Origin: Glossina fuscipes
Lineage: Eukaryota > Arthropoda > Insecta > Diptera > Glossinidae
Length of the DNA stretch: 64,000 nt
Reading direction: 5' to 3'
NCBI RefSeq assembly: GCF_014805625.2
Contig: NW_023998415.1
Location: 17,225,864-17,289,863, forward strand
The notes beneath the pieces were generated by a model, which was not told the origin of the DNA, searched no databases, and saw only the letters and a program-made list of their open reading frames with translations. Numbering within the stretch: the stretch's first letter is position 1; each line of letters begins with the position of its first letter. A program made the translations under genes and the position numbers. Below are positions 13,421-25,313 of the stretch, piece by piece.

Positions 13421-14034
13421 ATGCCTTTTCCAAGCGATCAAGTGATCAATATTTTTGCAAACACCTAATAAAACCATATAGACGACTGAGAATTTTTGTC
13501 TTTCGCAATCAGCTCTTGTTTAATTACTTTGCGATAGCTTGCCATCCATGCTTGCTGGTAGAATGAAAATTTTTTCGATCTCTGCTAAACAACCGTCGTA
13601 GAAACTGCCTGTGGTGGTTGAGGAGGAGGTGGAACAGTTCACTTCGACAATATATTTGGTTGACAAACAACCATAGTTGAGCATACTTGAATCAAAATTG
13701 AAAATTCTGTAAATCGGAAAGTATTCGATGTTGGATGAAATCAGAAAAATTGTCAATTAGTAAGCGATTTGGTCTTCTAAATGCCATTAAAGATGAATTT
13801 AAAAAAGAAAAAATTTTAATGAATTGAAATATAAATTTCTTTTATCAATGCATTGAGAAAGAAATGTAGCTAAAGTTCATTAAACTTTTCTTACATAATT
13901 GTACAATAAGATAAATCATATTTATTTATAATTTATTTTATAACCTAAAGGTAGATTATTAATGTGAAAATTATTTTAATCAATTACCATTTATTGTTAC
14001 ATAGATCAGATCTTTGTTACACAGTAAGAATATT

Positions 14035-14980
14035 ATATTCGGTCATGACCGAATCTTTTATACCCGTCACATCGTGATCCGAAAAAAAATATGGAAAAAA
14101 AAATATTTAAATTTTCATTCTCTATAATTATGGGTGAGCGTGGCAGATTGTTTCTATTTTCAGAATAAAAGCCATATAAGGCATGTAAGGCTTATGAATA
14201 TAAGGCATACGTGTTGAAAAAAAAACAAGCGAACAAAGCAAAGATGTTCACAGTTTGTGTTGCATAAGCGTGTGAGCGTTGTAGACGTGTCTTTTCATCT
14301 GTTTGGATCATTTTCAAAACATTTTGCAAGCTTTCAGGCGTTTTTCAATCAGGCGAATGCTTACCACGGATACTACACCGCTACGTACAGCGACAAATGA
14401 ACGGACAGACATGCTTATATGTATTCTTAACTGACCAAGAATTTATAAATCTCATGGGTTTTTTGAAGATTGCTTCTGTGTGTTATAAACGTTTTTAAGG
14501 ACAAAACAAATGAAATTATAACACACTATATAATTGAGTAGGCGTGGCGAATTTCTTCTGCTTTTATACAAGTGCGAATCCATCACCCGTGGAATATACT
14601 TTAAAATTATCGTGCATTTATCTCCTCTAGTTAATAAGTAGTGAGCAACAAATCAAGTTTTTATTCCTTTTGAAAGCCGGAGATGTCCTTACTTCACATA
14701 GCAGTTGTAGACATATCGATCCTTCAGCCGATTTGAAACATTTCAAAATCAATCTTCGTGCAAGAATTTCCAAAGTGTCTGCCAAATTTTAAGTCGTCAG
14801 CTTCATTTTTGTGCACCGAAAACCATATGAACAGATATACTTAAGTCGATTCAGAATTTATTGCTGCGCAAGAATATGAATACTTTGTGGGATCCGTGAA
14901 GCGTCTTCCTTCCTGGGCGTTGCAAATCTTTTAACGAAAAGAAAATACGCCCCTCATCCTTCGGTGATAGGTATAATTAT
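14035..14980 (+). repeat. Dispersed repeat family A, long copy
   Basis: Head ATTATATTCGGTCATGACCG at 14030-14049 with TTTTATACCCGTCAC, and tail CCTTCGGTGATAGGTATAAT near 14958-14977. The inner part matches 8700-9220 closely. Longest family A copy in the window; contains no intact open frame. Confidence 0.7.
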
Positions 14981-15718
14981 GGCCATTGCAGTAAGTATTA
15001 TAAGTTTTTCAAATACTTATAACGCTTCGAAATATATATTGAATGTAGAGCATGTAAATAACATAATATAAATGTTCTTGAAGAGAATGAATCCGTTATA
15101 GAAATATTTGCACATAGAATATTGAATTTACTTTTAAATAAATTCCTTTTGTCTTCATTTGATTGAAAAAAATAAATTCCGACAATTGATGACCACCAGT
15201 AAAAATCTAAAAATATTCAAAATGCAACTCTGAGCTTTGCTTGTGTAAGCAATCTTTATAACGAATTTTATAATGAAAGCATTTCTGCATTATATAGCAA
15301 ACAATTGGCGATATATTGCCGCATAGTAGCGCATAGTAAATTTTATTTAACATTTTATGTTAGTCAAAAAACCTATTGCTTAATGTATACAAACAAGATA
15401 TTCGATCTAAGATGATGAATACATTTTCCTTTGTTTTCTTTTAATCTGTTTTATGGCAAATGCAGGAAGAAAATGATCTCTATCAACCATTTTAGATTTT
15501 TAATTTATGTAAATTATTCGAAATTTTTTTTATAAGAATAATTAATCGCCATTATCGTTATTATTATTGATTATGTGAGAAGTGAAAGGATTTTCTATGA
15601 ATTTATAAAAATTATTATAATTAATTTTTACAGAGCATTTTTAAACCTCGACACAAAACTATATCTCTCTAACTGGCTTGTATCCGCCAGATTGATTTAG
15701 TAATTTATTAGTATTGCT

Positions 15719-15725
15719 TCTCTCC

Positions 15726-15759
<34 letters not shown>

Positions 15760-15771
15760 TTCTCTCTCTCT
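15719..15771. repeat. CT microsatellite
   Basis: About 50 nt of CT units with a few interruptions. Confidence 0.9.
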
Positions 15772-16399
15772 GTCCGTCTATTACTCGCTAACGACTAAAA
15801 GTAATTTTTATCTTGTACTTAAACTTGTCGTTAACTTAAAGTTGAGAAAACATGTATAAAATTGTCAATAAATCATGTTATTTAAAACATAACCGTTTGT
15901 CTAATGATATAAATGTTATCTAAACTAAGAGGTGAAGAAAATCATATATCTTAATAGCAGGTTACGAAATCATACCTAAATTGCAATTCAGTTCGAATAC
16001 TTGAAACAAAATGAGTTCGTTACAAACAAAAATAATTTTTACATTTTTTTAATCAGTTTTTTATTTTAATCAATAGAAATAATCCCGTACAACCGACTAA
16101 CAATTCAAGACCAACATTCCAAAAGTATATTATGGCGAATCTAAAAATTTCTAGCGAAAGGCCACCACCACTACTCTATCCGAATCTATGTTTTTTCGAA
16201 TTGGCCCCCCTATGCCCAGTGAGAATACCATGTCCAAGCGCATTGCATTAACTGGTTCGTTATCTGTGCGACTTCTTGTGCAGCGAGTTTTAGGTTGTAT
16301 GAGTACTGATGCAAAGCCTGATCGCAGGCTTTTATTATTTTTTCTTTAAGGAGCCCGCGAAACAATCTTTTAGCTACGGCCTGATAGTGAGAACGGCCC

Positions 16400-16620
16400 A
16401 TTTCGGTAGTTTCATGGTGGCTGTAGTTGCTTCAAATCACGGGACGAGCCTCCGGTGGGTGTGAAGTTGTCTGACCCAAGCAAGGACAGAGGCTCAAGGT
16501 AGGCCCCGCCCTCATACGCTTCTCTCGAGAAAGCAGGAACTTCCCATTCTCGGGGCCTTGAGCCCGGGGTTAAGTCTTCGCGTAATGTATCCACGTTAAA
16601 CACTTAAAGACATCTGACCT
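16400..16620 (+). repeat. GC-rich repeat, copy 2
   Basis: Plus-strand partner of 12650-12870. Runs from TGGTGGCTGTAGTTG (about 16414) through TGTCTGACCCAAG (about 16470) to TCTCGGGGCC (about 16550) and CCACGTTAAACAC (about 16589). The flanking minus-strand frame 16210-16401 is coding-like but unrecognised. Confidence 0.6.
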
Positions 16621-19044
16621 CATCCATAATTAATTCTTAAACTTTTAACTTTAAATTTCAACTTCATATAGGAGTCTTTACTAAAACAGGCAAAACAGAC
16701 GCTTAGTTTTGATATGGTTTTTCAAAAAAATATATTTACCAAAATCCGACCGAATTTTCAAAAGTCTTACGTATCTGAAATTTTAATTAATATTAGACAT
16801 GCAGTTAAGAGGATCTTCTAAAAAAAAAGCAAAAATATATTTTTGCGAAAACTACTACGCCTTCATTTATATTTTTTTCTTCTTGAATATATATTCAAAA
16901 AAGGTTTTTTATGAAACTTCACGTGCGAGAAATTTTTTCAAGTTGAACGATCGAAATTCAACAAAATTTAGACCTCTGTAGATAACATCATACAATCCAA
17001 TCAATTTTAGTAGGCCATTAAAAATAGCTGATAATACATGTTATTAAACTGAACTATAAAATATAACGACGTTGGTTGATCGGGGACTTTTCGTCAAACG
17101 ACATAGACGATAGAAGAAAAGGGAAAAAACGAAAATGTTACAATCTGATCCGTTGAACAAGTGGTAAAACGTATTCATTCTTGCTTATCAACGGATGGCG
17201 TGTAACGTAATCAATCCCTATCGCTGAATTAAGTAGTTCAAGAAGAATACTATTTGATAGCCCCGTTCGATATTTTTTACTTACGGGCGCAGCAGTTGAT
17301 GTGCAGCCTGTCCTACCTAAATAGGCATACAATCTTTCTTTCACTTTCTACAAGTAGTCGGGGACTCTCTTTCATCTATCATCTATTTGAAAGTGATAAA
17401 GTTCCGTTGTCCGATAATTATGCAAAAAAAAATATTTCATGTCAATGCCTCCTAGCTATCAGATCCGTTGTCTACGTCTAAAATGCATCGATCCTACTTT
17501 CAATTGGGAACTTCCAGCACTGTTTACTTACTTTCATTCAGTAAAAATTTTATATGTTCCATCAAATTGCTAAAGGTGTTCAGGCATTGATGTATTCGCA
17601 GCGAATATTTACTATTTTTCCTATCAATGCATATGATAGAGATTGAGTTTGACAGTCGCGAAGCGAAAGTGTGGCGAATTTACGATGCGGAAAGTGTCTG
17701 ATATACCATCAAATTTTCGCTGCAAATGTATTAGATCAAAATCAATGATCAATTACTGAGACATATTAGATACGAATGAATGGATCGTTAAAACGTGAAA
17801 GAAACAAGTTTTCTATGACATAGATGATAGATGATAGAATGGAACCTACGATGGCTAAAGTATCGAATCTAAATTCTACTATGCTTCTGGAAATCGAGCA
17901 TCAACCTCGAATTCGCTGTTGCGATGACAATTCCGTAAACTAGGGCTTAAGCGAACCCTAAGCATAAAGACGCCATGTATTTTCTTTCCATCGTTTCATC
18001 AGTGTTGTGCAAGTGTTGTGCTCATCTGAACTGACGAATCTTCTCAGCAAATAGTTTGCATTATTGATTTATTCATAAAGTAAGTTTTCCGAACCCTGTT
18101 ATCGGCAAATTTCAAAATATGTAATTGAATTCTAGATCATTTTCGATTTACATTAATTAAAATAGTTTCTTACGCAAATCTAATAATTACGAAAAGAAAA
18201 AAAAAAAAAAACAGCTCACAGAGAACAAAAAGTAATGTCATGTCAGTGAATGAATGTTTGCGATAAAGTGTAAAGTAAATGAATCCGGTTACAGCAGATG
18301 TATGGACAAAAGACGAACAGATGTACCACTAAAATCTATTAAAGCGCTAAGACGTCATCCATTATTATATATTACAGATAACCGAGCGAGATAAATGAAT
18401 AAACATGAATGTCATCAGTGTGCTGTAGCTGTTCTTTAACTCTTTGCTCTTTTCTATCATTATTTTGTTAATTTATGAACAAATTGAAAATAGAATGCAA
18501 AGTCATTTTAATCTATTAAATAATTGAGAAAATAAGTTTTAATTAATGTTGGAATACATTAAAACTAAACACTACCATTAAAAGGAAAGCAACAACAAAT
18601 AATCAACAAGTAATTATAATAATCGAAATACCACCGACACACGTATGGCAACAATTCGTGCGGACTTGCACAAACAATGAAAGATTAGAGCAGACAATAG
18701 AACTGGTTGCCCGGAAGGTTGAAAACACTAAGCAAAAGTTAAGTTCAAGAGCAACAATAACAATAGCGGCAACAACAGCGGCTGCACCAACGCCAACAAC
18801 ATTTTTTTGCTTTTTTTTTTTTTTTTTTTGGTTTTTTTTTTTTTTTTTTTTTATTTCAAATAGAATCTAGTACGCGTTTGGTAACAACAACGGCAGAAAT
18901 AACAAAATCTGTAACAACTGCTCGGAATACAGGCGACCGTTTATTCATATAGCTTTAATGCTAATTGGCTGATGCAACCATCTAATCAATGCAGGCTGAG
19001 TGTGTGGCAACCGCGTATACCGTGTAAGCATATATCAAATCAAT

Positions 19045-19075
19045 TATAAATAAAAGAACGTTTCTAATTGCCAGT
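19045..19075 (+). promoter_or_regulatory. TATA box plus initiator of Pro/Val-rich cuticle gene
   Basis: TATAAATA at 19045-19052, and CCAGTT at 19071-19076 as initiator; the start A at 19073 is 28 bp from the TATA box. Confidence 0.7.
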
Positions 19076-19154
19076 TAACAACAAACGGTTCTAAGCCCTT
19101 TAACAGTTAACATAAGCATTCCGAGCTAAAGTAAAAATAAATAAATTAATAAAA

Positions 19155-19488
19155 ATGTTCAAATACGTAAGGATTACAGAACTGCAATAATAAATAAAAT
19201 AAATAAAATATTCATTAATAATTAATTATTTTTATACTCATACAGTTGGTGTTCGCTATGCTTTTGAGCTTGGCTGCTGCCCGTCCCGGTTTTTTTGGCC
19301 CGGCTGTATTTGCTCCTGGTCCAGCTGTGGTTAAAGTAGTCGGACCAGCGGTATATCCTGCTCATCCTCCGTTTATTAAAGTGGTCGGACCTGCTGTTCT
19401 TCCCGCTCCTGTTGTTACCAAGGTGGTGCATCCTTTCCCTCTCGTGGCTGGTCCCTTCTATCCTCACGGCCCCGTCGTAGTTGGTTAA
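19155..19488 (+). CDS. Small secreted Pro/Val/Gly-rich cuticle-type protein
   Basis: Coding exons 19155-19166 and 19246-19488 (intron 79 nt, GTAAGG donor, ACAG acceptor). The 84-residue product begins MFKYLVFAMLLSLAAA, a signal peptide, and the mature protein likely starts at RPGF, the same four residues that start the mature 7.6 kb protein. It is built of imperfect repeats around VVKVVGPAV and PAP-V-TKVV, rich in Pro, Val, Ala and Gly, with no Cys. This is typical of low-complexity insect cuticle components; it lacks the SHQS block of its retinin-like neighbours. Poly(A) signals follow (for example 19786-19791). Extracellular structural role is inferred from composition and neighbourhood. 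Confidence 0.82.
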
Positions 19489-19489
19489 A

Positions 19490-20843
19490 ACTTGCTAGTT
19501 TCAAAATTTTGAACTTTCCATCTAATATTGCCCGCCACACTACACTTTGAAATTATTTCGTTTTCGCTTGAGTTTCGAAACACCCATCGTGTACCTTTAT
19601 TGTAAAAATTTGTGTACTTGTCATATAATGTAGTAGAATTTTTTTTTTTTTTTTCTCATTTTAACTCATATCTGTGTTCAATGGTTTATATTAAAACAAA
19701 AAAAAAAACAAAAAAAACAAAACAAAAAAAAGGAAAACAAAATTCCTGGTTAGGTTTAACATAAATATATTTGTATGCAACTTCGAATAAATTCTGATTT
19801 AAATTTTGAAAGAAAAAAAAAAAAAACTCGTATGCAACTTCTTTGTTTATTATATATAATGAATTTATTTAGAAATCCTAAAGGTAGGCAAAATATACTT
19901 GAGCTTTTCAAAAGTTTTACCATTGTTGCTTAAATTGCAATAATAAGAAACAAAAATTGCGTTAACCGCAGGACGATAATCACGTATGAAAAAATTTAGC
20001 TTTCGCTGTTGTTTCGCAACTGTTCGCCAAAAACTGCTAAATACAAAAGTGCAAGCTGGTTTTCAATTACGCGATTATCTTCCCGAAAAGGACCAGTCTG
20101 ATTGTGCCGAAAGCGATCACCTACTACTGACATCAACAGACCCACATTTGGTAACAAGTTGTGTAAAGCAAAACGGAAGGAAATAATAAAATAATCTCTG
20201 ATAATTCACAAATAATCTATAGAAGATTAAAGAAAGCATAGAAGTATAATCAAATACCTCACCATGCATCATTTCAAAGGATCCTTTACGTTTCAGTCGG
20301 CAAGTATCCCTTTCCCCTCCCAACTCCTTTACGTAGAAAATCAAAAAATTTTCTATTATTTACGGGTAATTTTTCGACAGTGACTACTCCAGCAGTTACA
20401 GCATTACATAAACTAATATTTGAGAAGATTTGCTTGTCTTCAAAAATAACCTGAAGGTTATAGGAAAAGAATTATGGTCAAGAACATTTTTTTATGCGAA
20501 CCCTTTAGATCGTAATAGGAAAACAAACTTGACAATACGTCGATTGTTTTGTTTCCCCTACTCAGGGACTTTGTGACGTCTGATGAATGTGTTATAATGA
20601 ACAAACAAAAGTAATGATAAATAAAAAAAAGCGCTTCTCTATCCTTTATGTCTTGGTATTAAAAAAAAGTAATTCCGTCGTATGTATTTAATAGAAATTT
20701 CTTTCTAAATTTTACAATTTTTTAAAGCAAATTTTATTAAAAATGCAAAATTTCAATTGTATACTAAAAATTTCGACAACAACAAGAAGCCTTTAAAGGA
20801 CACGGTATTCAGCTAAAATATTAAACGTTTCATTTTGTGATTT
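19490..20843. other. Intergenic, with one small open frame
   Basis: Mostly 3' UTR-like and A-rich tracts. One 66-codon frame (19986-20186) is listed separately. Confidence 0.5.
19986..20186 (+). CDS. Hypothetical small protein
   Basis: Single open frame of 66 residues starting MKKFSFRCCF with a balanced, non-repetitive amino-acid composition (Cys, Asp, Glu, Ser and Leu well mixed), unlike the Ile/Phe/Asn-rich frames that arise by chance in this AT-rich DNA. No signal peptide, membrane segment or known motif. It sits between two cuticle-type genes. I do not recognise it. It could be a small host gene, an exon of something larger or chance. Confidence 0.25.
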   Translation: MKKFSFRCCFATVRQKLLNTKVQAGFQLRDYLPEKDQSDCAESDHLLLTSTDPHLVTSCVKQNGRK

Positions 20844-21223
20844 TCAATGGTGTCCAGCCGAATTGGGTAATGGAACAGAATATGTCTGAGATAATGAATC
20901 GTACGCCTTAATCACCGGCATTGTACTCGTACGAACTCTTGTTGTCACTGCCGGTGACAGAGCAGGATGAATTACAGCTTTGCTATGAACTTGAGAGACA
21001 CTTTGCTGGGAAACATGCGATGGACCTGAATGCACGATAGCTCCTACACTGGCTACGACAGGCTTATCAAGAAGATGATGTGTTTCAACGAATCCATCGC
21101 AAACATGCGCCATAAAACAGGAAACACTTAGAAGAGCAATAATCTAAATGGATAATACATTAGAAATTAATTTAAGGAATCGCTTAAACCAAAAACGATT
21201 ACACGACTCACAAATCTAAACAT
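20844..21223 (-). CDS. Retinin-like secreted cuticle protein
   Basis: Minus strand, coding exons 21223-21212 and 21143-20844 (intron 68 nt, GTGAGT donor, TTTAG acceptor). The 103-residue product starts MFRFIIALLSVSCFMA, a signal peptide. The mature part has VETHH, PVVASVGAIVHSGP, VSQQSVSQVHSKAVIHP and LSPAVTT, which is the retinin C-terminal domain pattern and matches the neighbouring 22.0 kb protein position by position. That gene lies about 800 bp away and points the other way, so the two form a divergent pair that probably arose by duplication and may share regulatory DNA. A TATA-like CTTATATA (minus-strand TATATAAG) lies at 21276-21283. Expected role: extracellular cuticle or corneal-lens component. 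Confidence 0.85.
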
Positions 21224-21928
21224 TTTCGATGAAATTATTTTGCACACTAATATCAACTACTGTTAGGTTCATGAGCTTATATACACATATGTTCTTGACA
21301 TAAAAAATTCTTAATATAAAAATAATAAAAAAAAAAAATACAATAAAAAAAAAAAGAAAAACCAGACGAAATATTAAATTGACACCGCACGTAACCTATA
21401 ACTTAATCAAGCGCAAAATACAGCCAGAAATTGATCACCATCATCAGCTTTAATATTGTTATAGAATTTGAAAAATATTATATTATATATATATATAATT
21501 ATATATATATATATATATATAGAAAGCCAGGCAATTCCAACTAAATTGAAGTCAATCGTCGAAATGGAAGAATGTAATAAAAACTATTATAGACATCTTA
21601 TTTTCATTTAAAATCCAGTGTCCGACCTTCATTACATCAAAAAACAAAAAAAAGAACAACAACATTGACACGCGACCGGTCAAAATCAATTTATGGCTGC
21701 AAGAGCTGCTATTATGCGCGAAGATGATCAAACTTAAATATTGTATGCGTACAAGATACAATGCAACAAAAGGTCTATAAGCAAATGACTTAGCATTCGT
21801 TTATCTTGTTGCGTGTTGTTTATTGCACTCAAGGTGGACCACAGGATGATTGATAATAGAGTATTTTGAAATGTTACCAATATTTAACGCTGACATGGAT
21901 CGACCTAATTTTTGAGCAGTTCTTTGCC
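21224..21928. other. Divergent promoter region of the retinin-like pair
   Basis: Shared upstream DNA of the two retinin-like genes. Contains the minus-strand TATA (21276-21283), A-rich tracts and a TA microsatellite (21481-21521). No coding frame of note. Confidence 0.5.
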
Positions 21929-21965
21929 TATAAAAGTTGCGCTGTCGAAACCATTAAACATCAGT
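21929..21965 (+). promoter_or_regulatory. TATA box plus initiator of retinin-like gene
   Basis: TATAAAAG at 21929-21936 and initiator CATCAGTTG with TCAGT at 21961-21965; start A at 21963, 34 bp from the TATA box, the same spacing as in the 7.6 kb gene. Confidence 0.8.
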
Positions 21966-22023
21966 TGCTACTTCTTCAATCTTCAGTTAACATCATTGTA
22001 AAAAAAAAGAAAAAAAAGAAAAA

Positions 22024-22453
22024 ATGCACAAATTGGTGAGTTTTGTTTTGTTTTTCATATAATTTCTTTAATACTCTTTAATACAATTTTTTTTTTTTTT
22101 TTTTGCAATACTTACAGTTCATCATATTTGCTACTTTGAGTTACTTAAACATAATTGCCATGGCTGGCTTGATTGAAACACATCACGTTGTTCATGAACC
22201 AGTGGTGACAAATGTCGGTACTGTGGTACATAATGCTCCATCAGCCGTGTCCCATCAAAGTCTTACACAGGTACATAGTAAATCCGTTGTCCATCCCGTT
22301 TTGGCTCCAGCCGTAAAGACTACTTATCATACATCAGTCCATCCAGTTCATACCGTGCATAGTCCATTAGTTCAAACGTATTCAGCTGCTGTAGCCACAG
22401 CACCAATTGTCCATGCTGTACACTCTTCTCCCTTGGTTATGGTTCATCATTGA
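22024..22453 (+). CDS. Retinin-like secreted cuticle protein
   Basis: Coding exons 22024-22035 and 22118-22453 (intron 82 nt, GTGAGT donor, long poly-T then TTACAG acceptor). The 115-residue product starts MHKLFIIFATLSYLNIIAMAG, a signal peptide. The mature part has LIETHH, PVVTNVGTVVHNAPSAVSHQ, LTQVHSKSVVHP and APAVKTT, the retinin C-terminal domain signature, then a His/Val-rich tail. It is paralogous to the minus-strand gene just upstream. A poly(A) signal AATAAA lies at 22601-22606. The exon-1 ATG is chosen because it completes the signal peptide in phase and lies 61 nt downstream of a strong TATA/initiator. Likely secreted structural component of cuticle. Confidence 0.87.
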
Positions 22454-22734
22454 AATGATTAACATTTTCTAATTGTAAACGATTAGTTAAATTTTTGATT
22501 CACATATCATTAGATAATGATATCTAAATCTTATTTTATTATTATCAAAATTTCTCCTTCCCATCTCATTCCCATTTTTTATTATCGTTTTAGCTTAACA
22601 AATAAAATAAAGTAACTTTCTCCGCAATATTGATTTGATTTTCCTTATATATGCATCCACAAGTCAATTATCATTATTGGCTAAAACTATTTAAATAATA
22701 ATTAAATATATCGGAAAAACTCATAGTTAAGTAA

Positions 22735-23130
22735 GAAAGTTATATTCGGCGAAAACCGAATTTTGCATACCCACCACTGTGCTCTTAACATTTTACTCTC
22801 CAAGTTCTTTAATTTGATACCCATATCGCTGGTATTATTAAGAAGAGAGTAATCGCTCCACTGGATGCTTTCGCTTCCACCAATTTGGACTATTTTCAAT
22901 AGCAACCTGGGTGCAGAATATTTCCAATGTTCCTACTAAATAAGAAGTCGATATCTTAATTTTTGCTACCAGGAGAGTGCTAACAGCACTCACCACACAG
23001 ACGGACAGACATAACTAAACCAACTGAGAATTTCACGCTCATCAGGAACATATATGTATATATGTACTTTATTAAGTCTCTGAAGCATCAGACTATACCC
23101 CCATGTTACAGTGGTGGGTATAAAAATGAA
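22735..23130 (+). repeat. Dispersed repeat family A copy with inverted ends
   Basis: Head GCATACCCACCACTGT (about 22767) and tail ACAGTGGTGGGTATAA (about 23108) are inverted copies of each other. Inner landmarks: AAGTCGATATCTTAATTTTT, CCAGGAGAGTGC, CACACAGACGGACAGACAT, TATACCCCCA. No open frame of note inside; looks like a non-autonomous DNA element. Confidence 0.7.
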
Positions 23131-23192
23131 CATCAATTGTTGTATCGAAAATTTCGCATTTATATGTTCAATGTTTTTACAATCAGCGAACA

Positions 23193-23690
23193 AATGGACG
23201 CAGCATTGCAAAGGAACCCTGTTAGCGGTAATATCGAGCTGGACATAGCTGCCGGGCCGATAAAACCAATATCCTTTGGCGACGCTTTAATTGTAACTGC
23301 AAGTAGGAAACGCAATATTAAAAAATGGGCGCGTCATATGGTATAGAGGAAATGGAATTGAGCAAAAATTGATAGGGGGAAGAGAGGCGGAAAATTCATG
23401 ACTTGGAAATAGCAGAAAGACAAGATAAACGCAAGACAAACGTTATCCGGCTCGTAAAAACCAGGCTCTCAAAGCAAACGGGAAATGTGCAAGGAACAAG
23501 CGTTGCCATTGAGCGATCCAGATGTTATTGGGCCGATGACTGGGATACGTTGTCAGCAATTGTGGACTAGTCAACACCGAAAGTCCACGAGCATAAGTAA
23601 AATAAGAAGCTTTAAAAGACTTTAAAGTTTGTAATAGTTTATCGATCGCATTTACTTTTAAATGTTTAGCAGACAGACGTCCCACACGAT
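23193..23690. other. Unexplained coding-like stretch
   Basis: Directly after a family A copy. Plus strand: frame from ATG 23193 to stop 23345 with PISFGDALIVTASRKRN; then, in another frame, LSDPDVIGPMTGIRCQQLW (about 23512-23568). The minus strand is also open for 80 codons (23443-23685). GC content is above the surroundings. I do not recognise any of these; candidates are a decayed gene or a retroelement fragment. Confidence 0.3.
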
Positions 23691-24736
23691 TCGAGGTTTA
23701 ATTGCAATTTATCGATCAACCTGTAAAAAAAACAAATCAATTTGAAAATCAATGATTTGAAAGCAAAACGACAATAACTAGTCAACTTGCTTATATAAGC
23801 CGATTGAGAGACAGAGGATTATTTTGTATTCGCCAAAAAAATTACATACAAAAATCAAATTGCACCTACTTCCACAAATACACCTTCCACTAGAATATGT
23901 AGCCTAAATAATAAAAAAAAAAAAAAAACTATAATCCTTATGTACTAATAGTAAGACTTCATTCATTATAATTATTTTTCAATATATTTAAAAAAATATA
24001 TCGAAAAAAGCACCAAAATATCTTGCAAGGATAAATATTTTGACATCGTTTTAAGTGTTGAAATGTCCTGACATAATAATGTTCAGATATAGCAATAGTT
24101 TTTATTATAAATGAAATATTTGACATTAGAAATTTGAAATGTGCCTACGTCAACGCACCAACTGCATATATTATACAAATAAGACTTTGAGGTTAATCCA
24201 GTATTAAAGGCGAACGAACGTTCGAATCATTGTTGATCGTTAAAAATGGTCGAAAATATTTAAATATATTTCTTTATAATATCTTGAATAGATACCTAAA
24301 GCAATTGCATATAGAAATAAAGAATTATTACATATATATAAAGACCTTTTAAGATTTTATTTAACCTAAACTTTCGGACAACTTTTGCTTAAATGAATGT
24401 ATTAATGAATGTGCGGTATAGATATTTATGCGTCAGAGTATAATATAAAATTTTTTTTATTCTAAGACATTTACTATATTTCGTTTGTGTTGGGTGAGCA
24501 GCAAGTCGATTGAAAAACTCAAATAATCGACAGATAATATTTTTGAGTATTCAACACTATACGAGCATCGTTGCGGACTTAGCAATGGTTAAGCTTTCTC
24601 ATAAGCATTTCTCTATCGGCTTTACGTGAAACTTTATTTAACAGTTTTTCAAATTGCCAAACACAATTATTTACAGCATGAAGGGGATTGAAATGAACTA
24701 TGCGAACGAAAAATTAATAAAAATTAAGTACGAGTG

Positions 24737-24767
<31 letters not shown>

Positions 24768-25313
24768 TTCGATATTTAAACAAACCGGCTTAACGAACGG
24801 CTGAATGAACAAATGACTGATTGATTAATCAGCATTTTTCAAGCTGTACCATGTACAATAATTTGTTAAAATATTTTTCTGAAAACTGAACAGAATACAA
24901 TACAAACTTATATAGATAGATAGTTTCATTCAAGTTATTACATATAATTCAATAATAAACACATATACACTATGACTTGAAAAAATTATTTTTATTTTAT
25001 CTTTAACTGTTTTTAATCTTCTTTTCATTATTATAGGCTAAAAATTAAATTATCAACCTTGATATAGGATTCAAGTGCTGCACGTGAAATATACGTTATT
25101 TTATTATTAACTTATTTTTTACTCTTTTTCTCTTTGCAATTCGCGTTTTTTTTTTTTTTTTTTTAATTTTTTTATTTGCACTTTGCTAGCTTAGCTTTTA
25201 ACGCATGTATTTTGATCATTTTTTTCACTTGAAAAAAACATTTATTGAGAAAAAATTATTAATCAAAATCTCTTCGATCACTATCTACAACATTTCGTCA
25301 TCTTTCTGGCAGC

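Larger units (their letters stand above)
8051..19044. other. 11 kb repeat-rich intergenic stretch
   Basis: No confident host gene. It holds three family A copies (about 8700-9220, 11305-11795, 14035-14980), a family B copy (about 10000-10550), an inverted pair of GC-rich repeats (12650-12870 and 16400-16620), a mariner relic (about 13080-13420) and a CT microsatellite (15719-15771). The open frame at 9999-10430 minus lies wholly inside the family B copy. Confidence 0.65.

Noticed and set aside
17071..17400. Possible MITE with GGGGACT repeats
   Set aside because: The GGGGACT blocks at about 17078 and 17357 are in direct, not inverted, orientation and short; no clear ends or target-site duplication.
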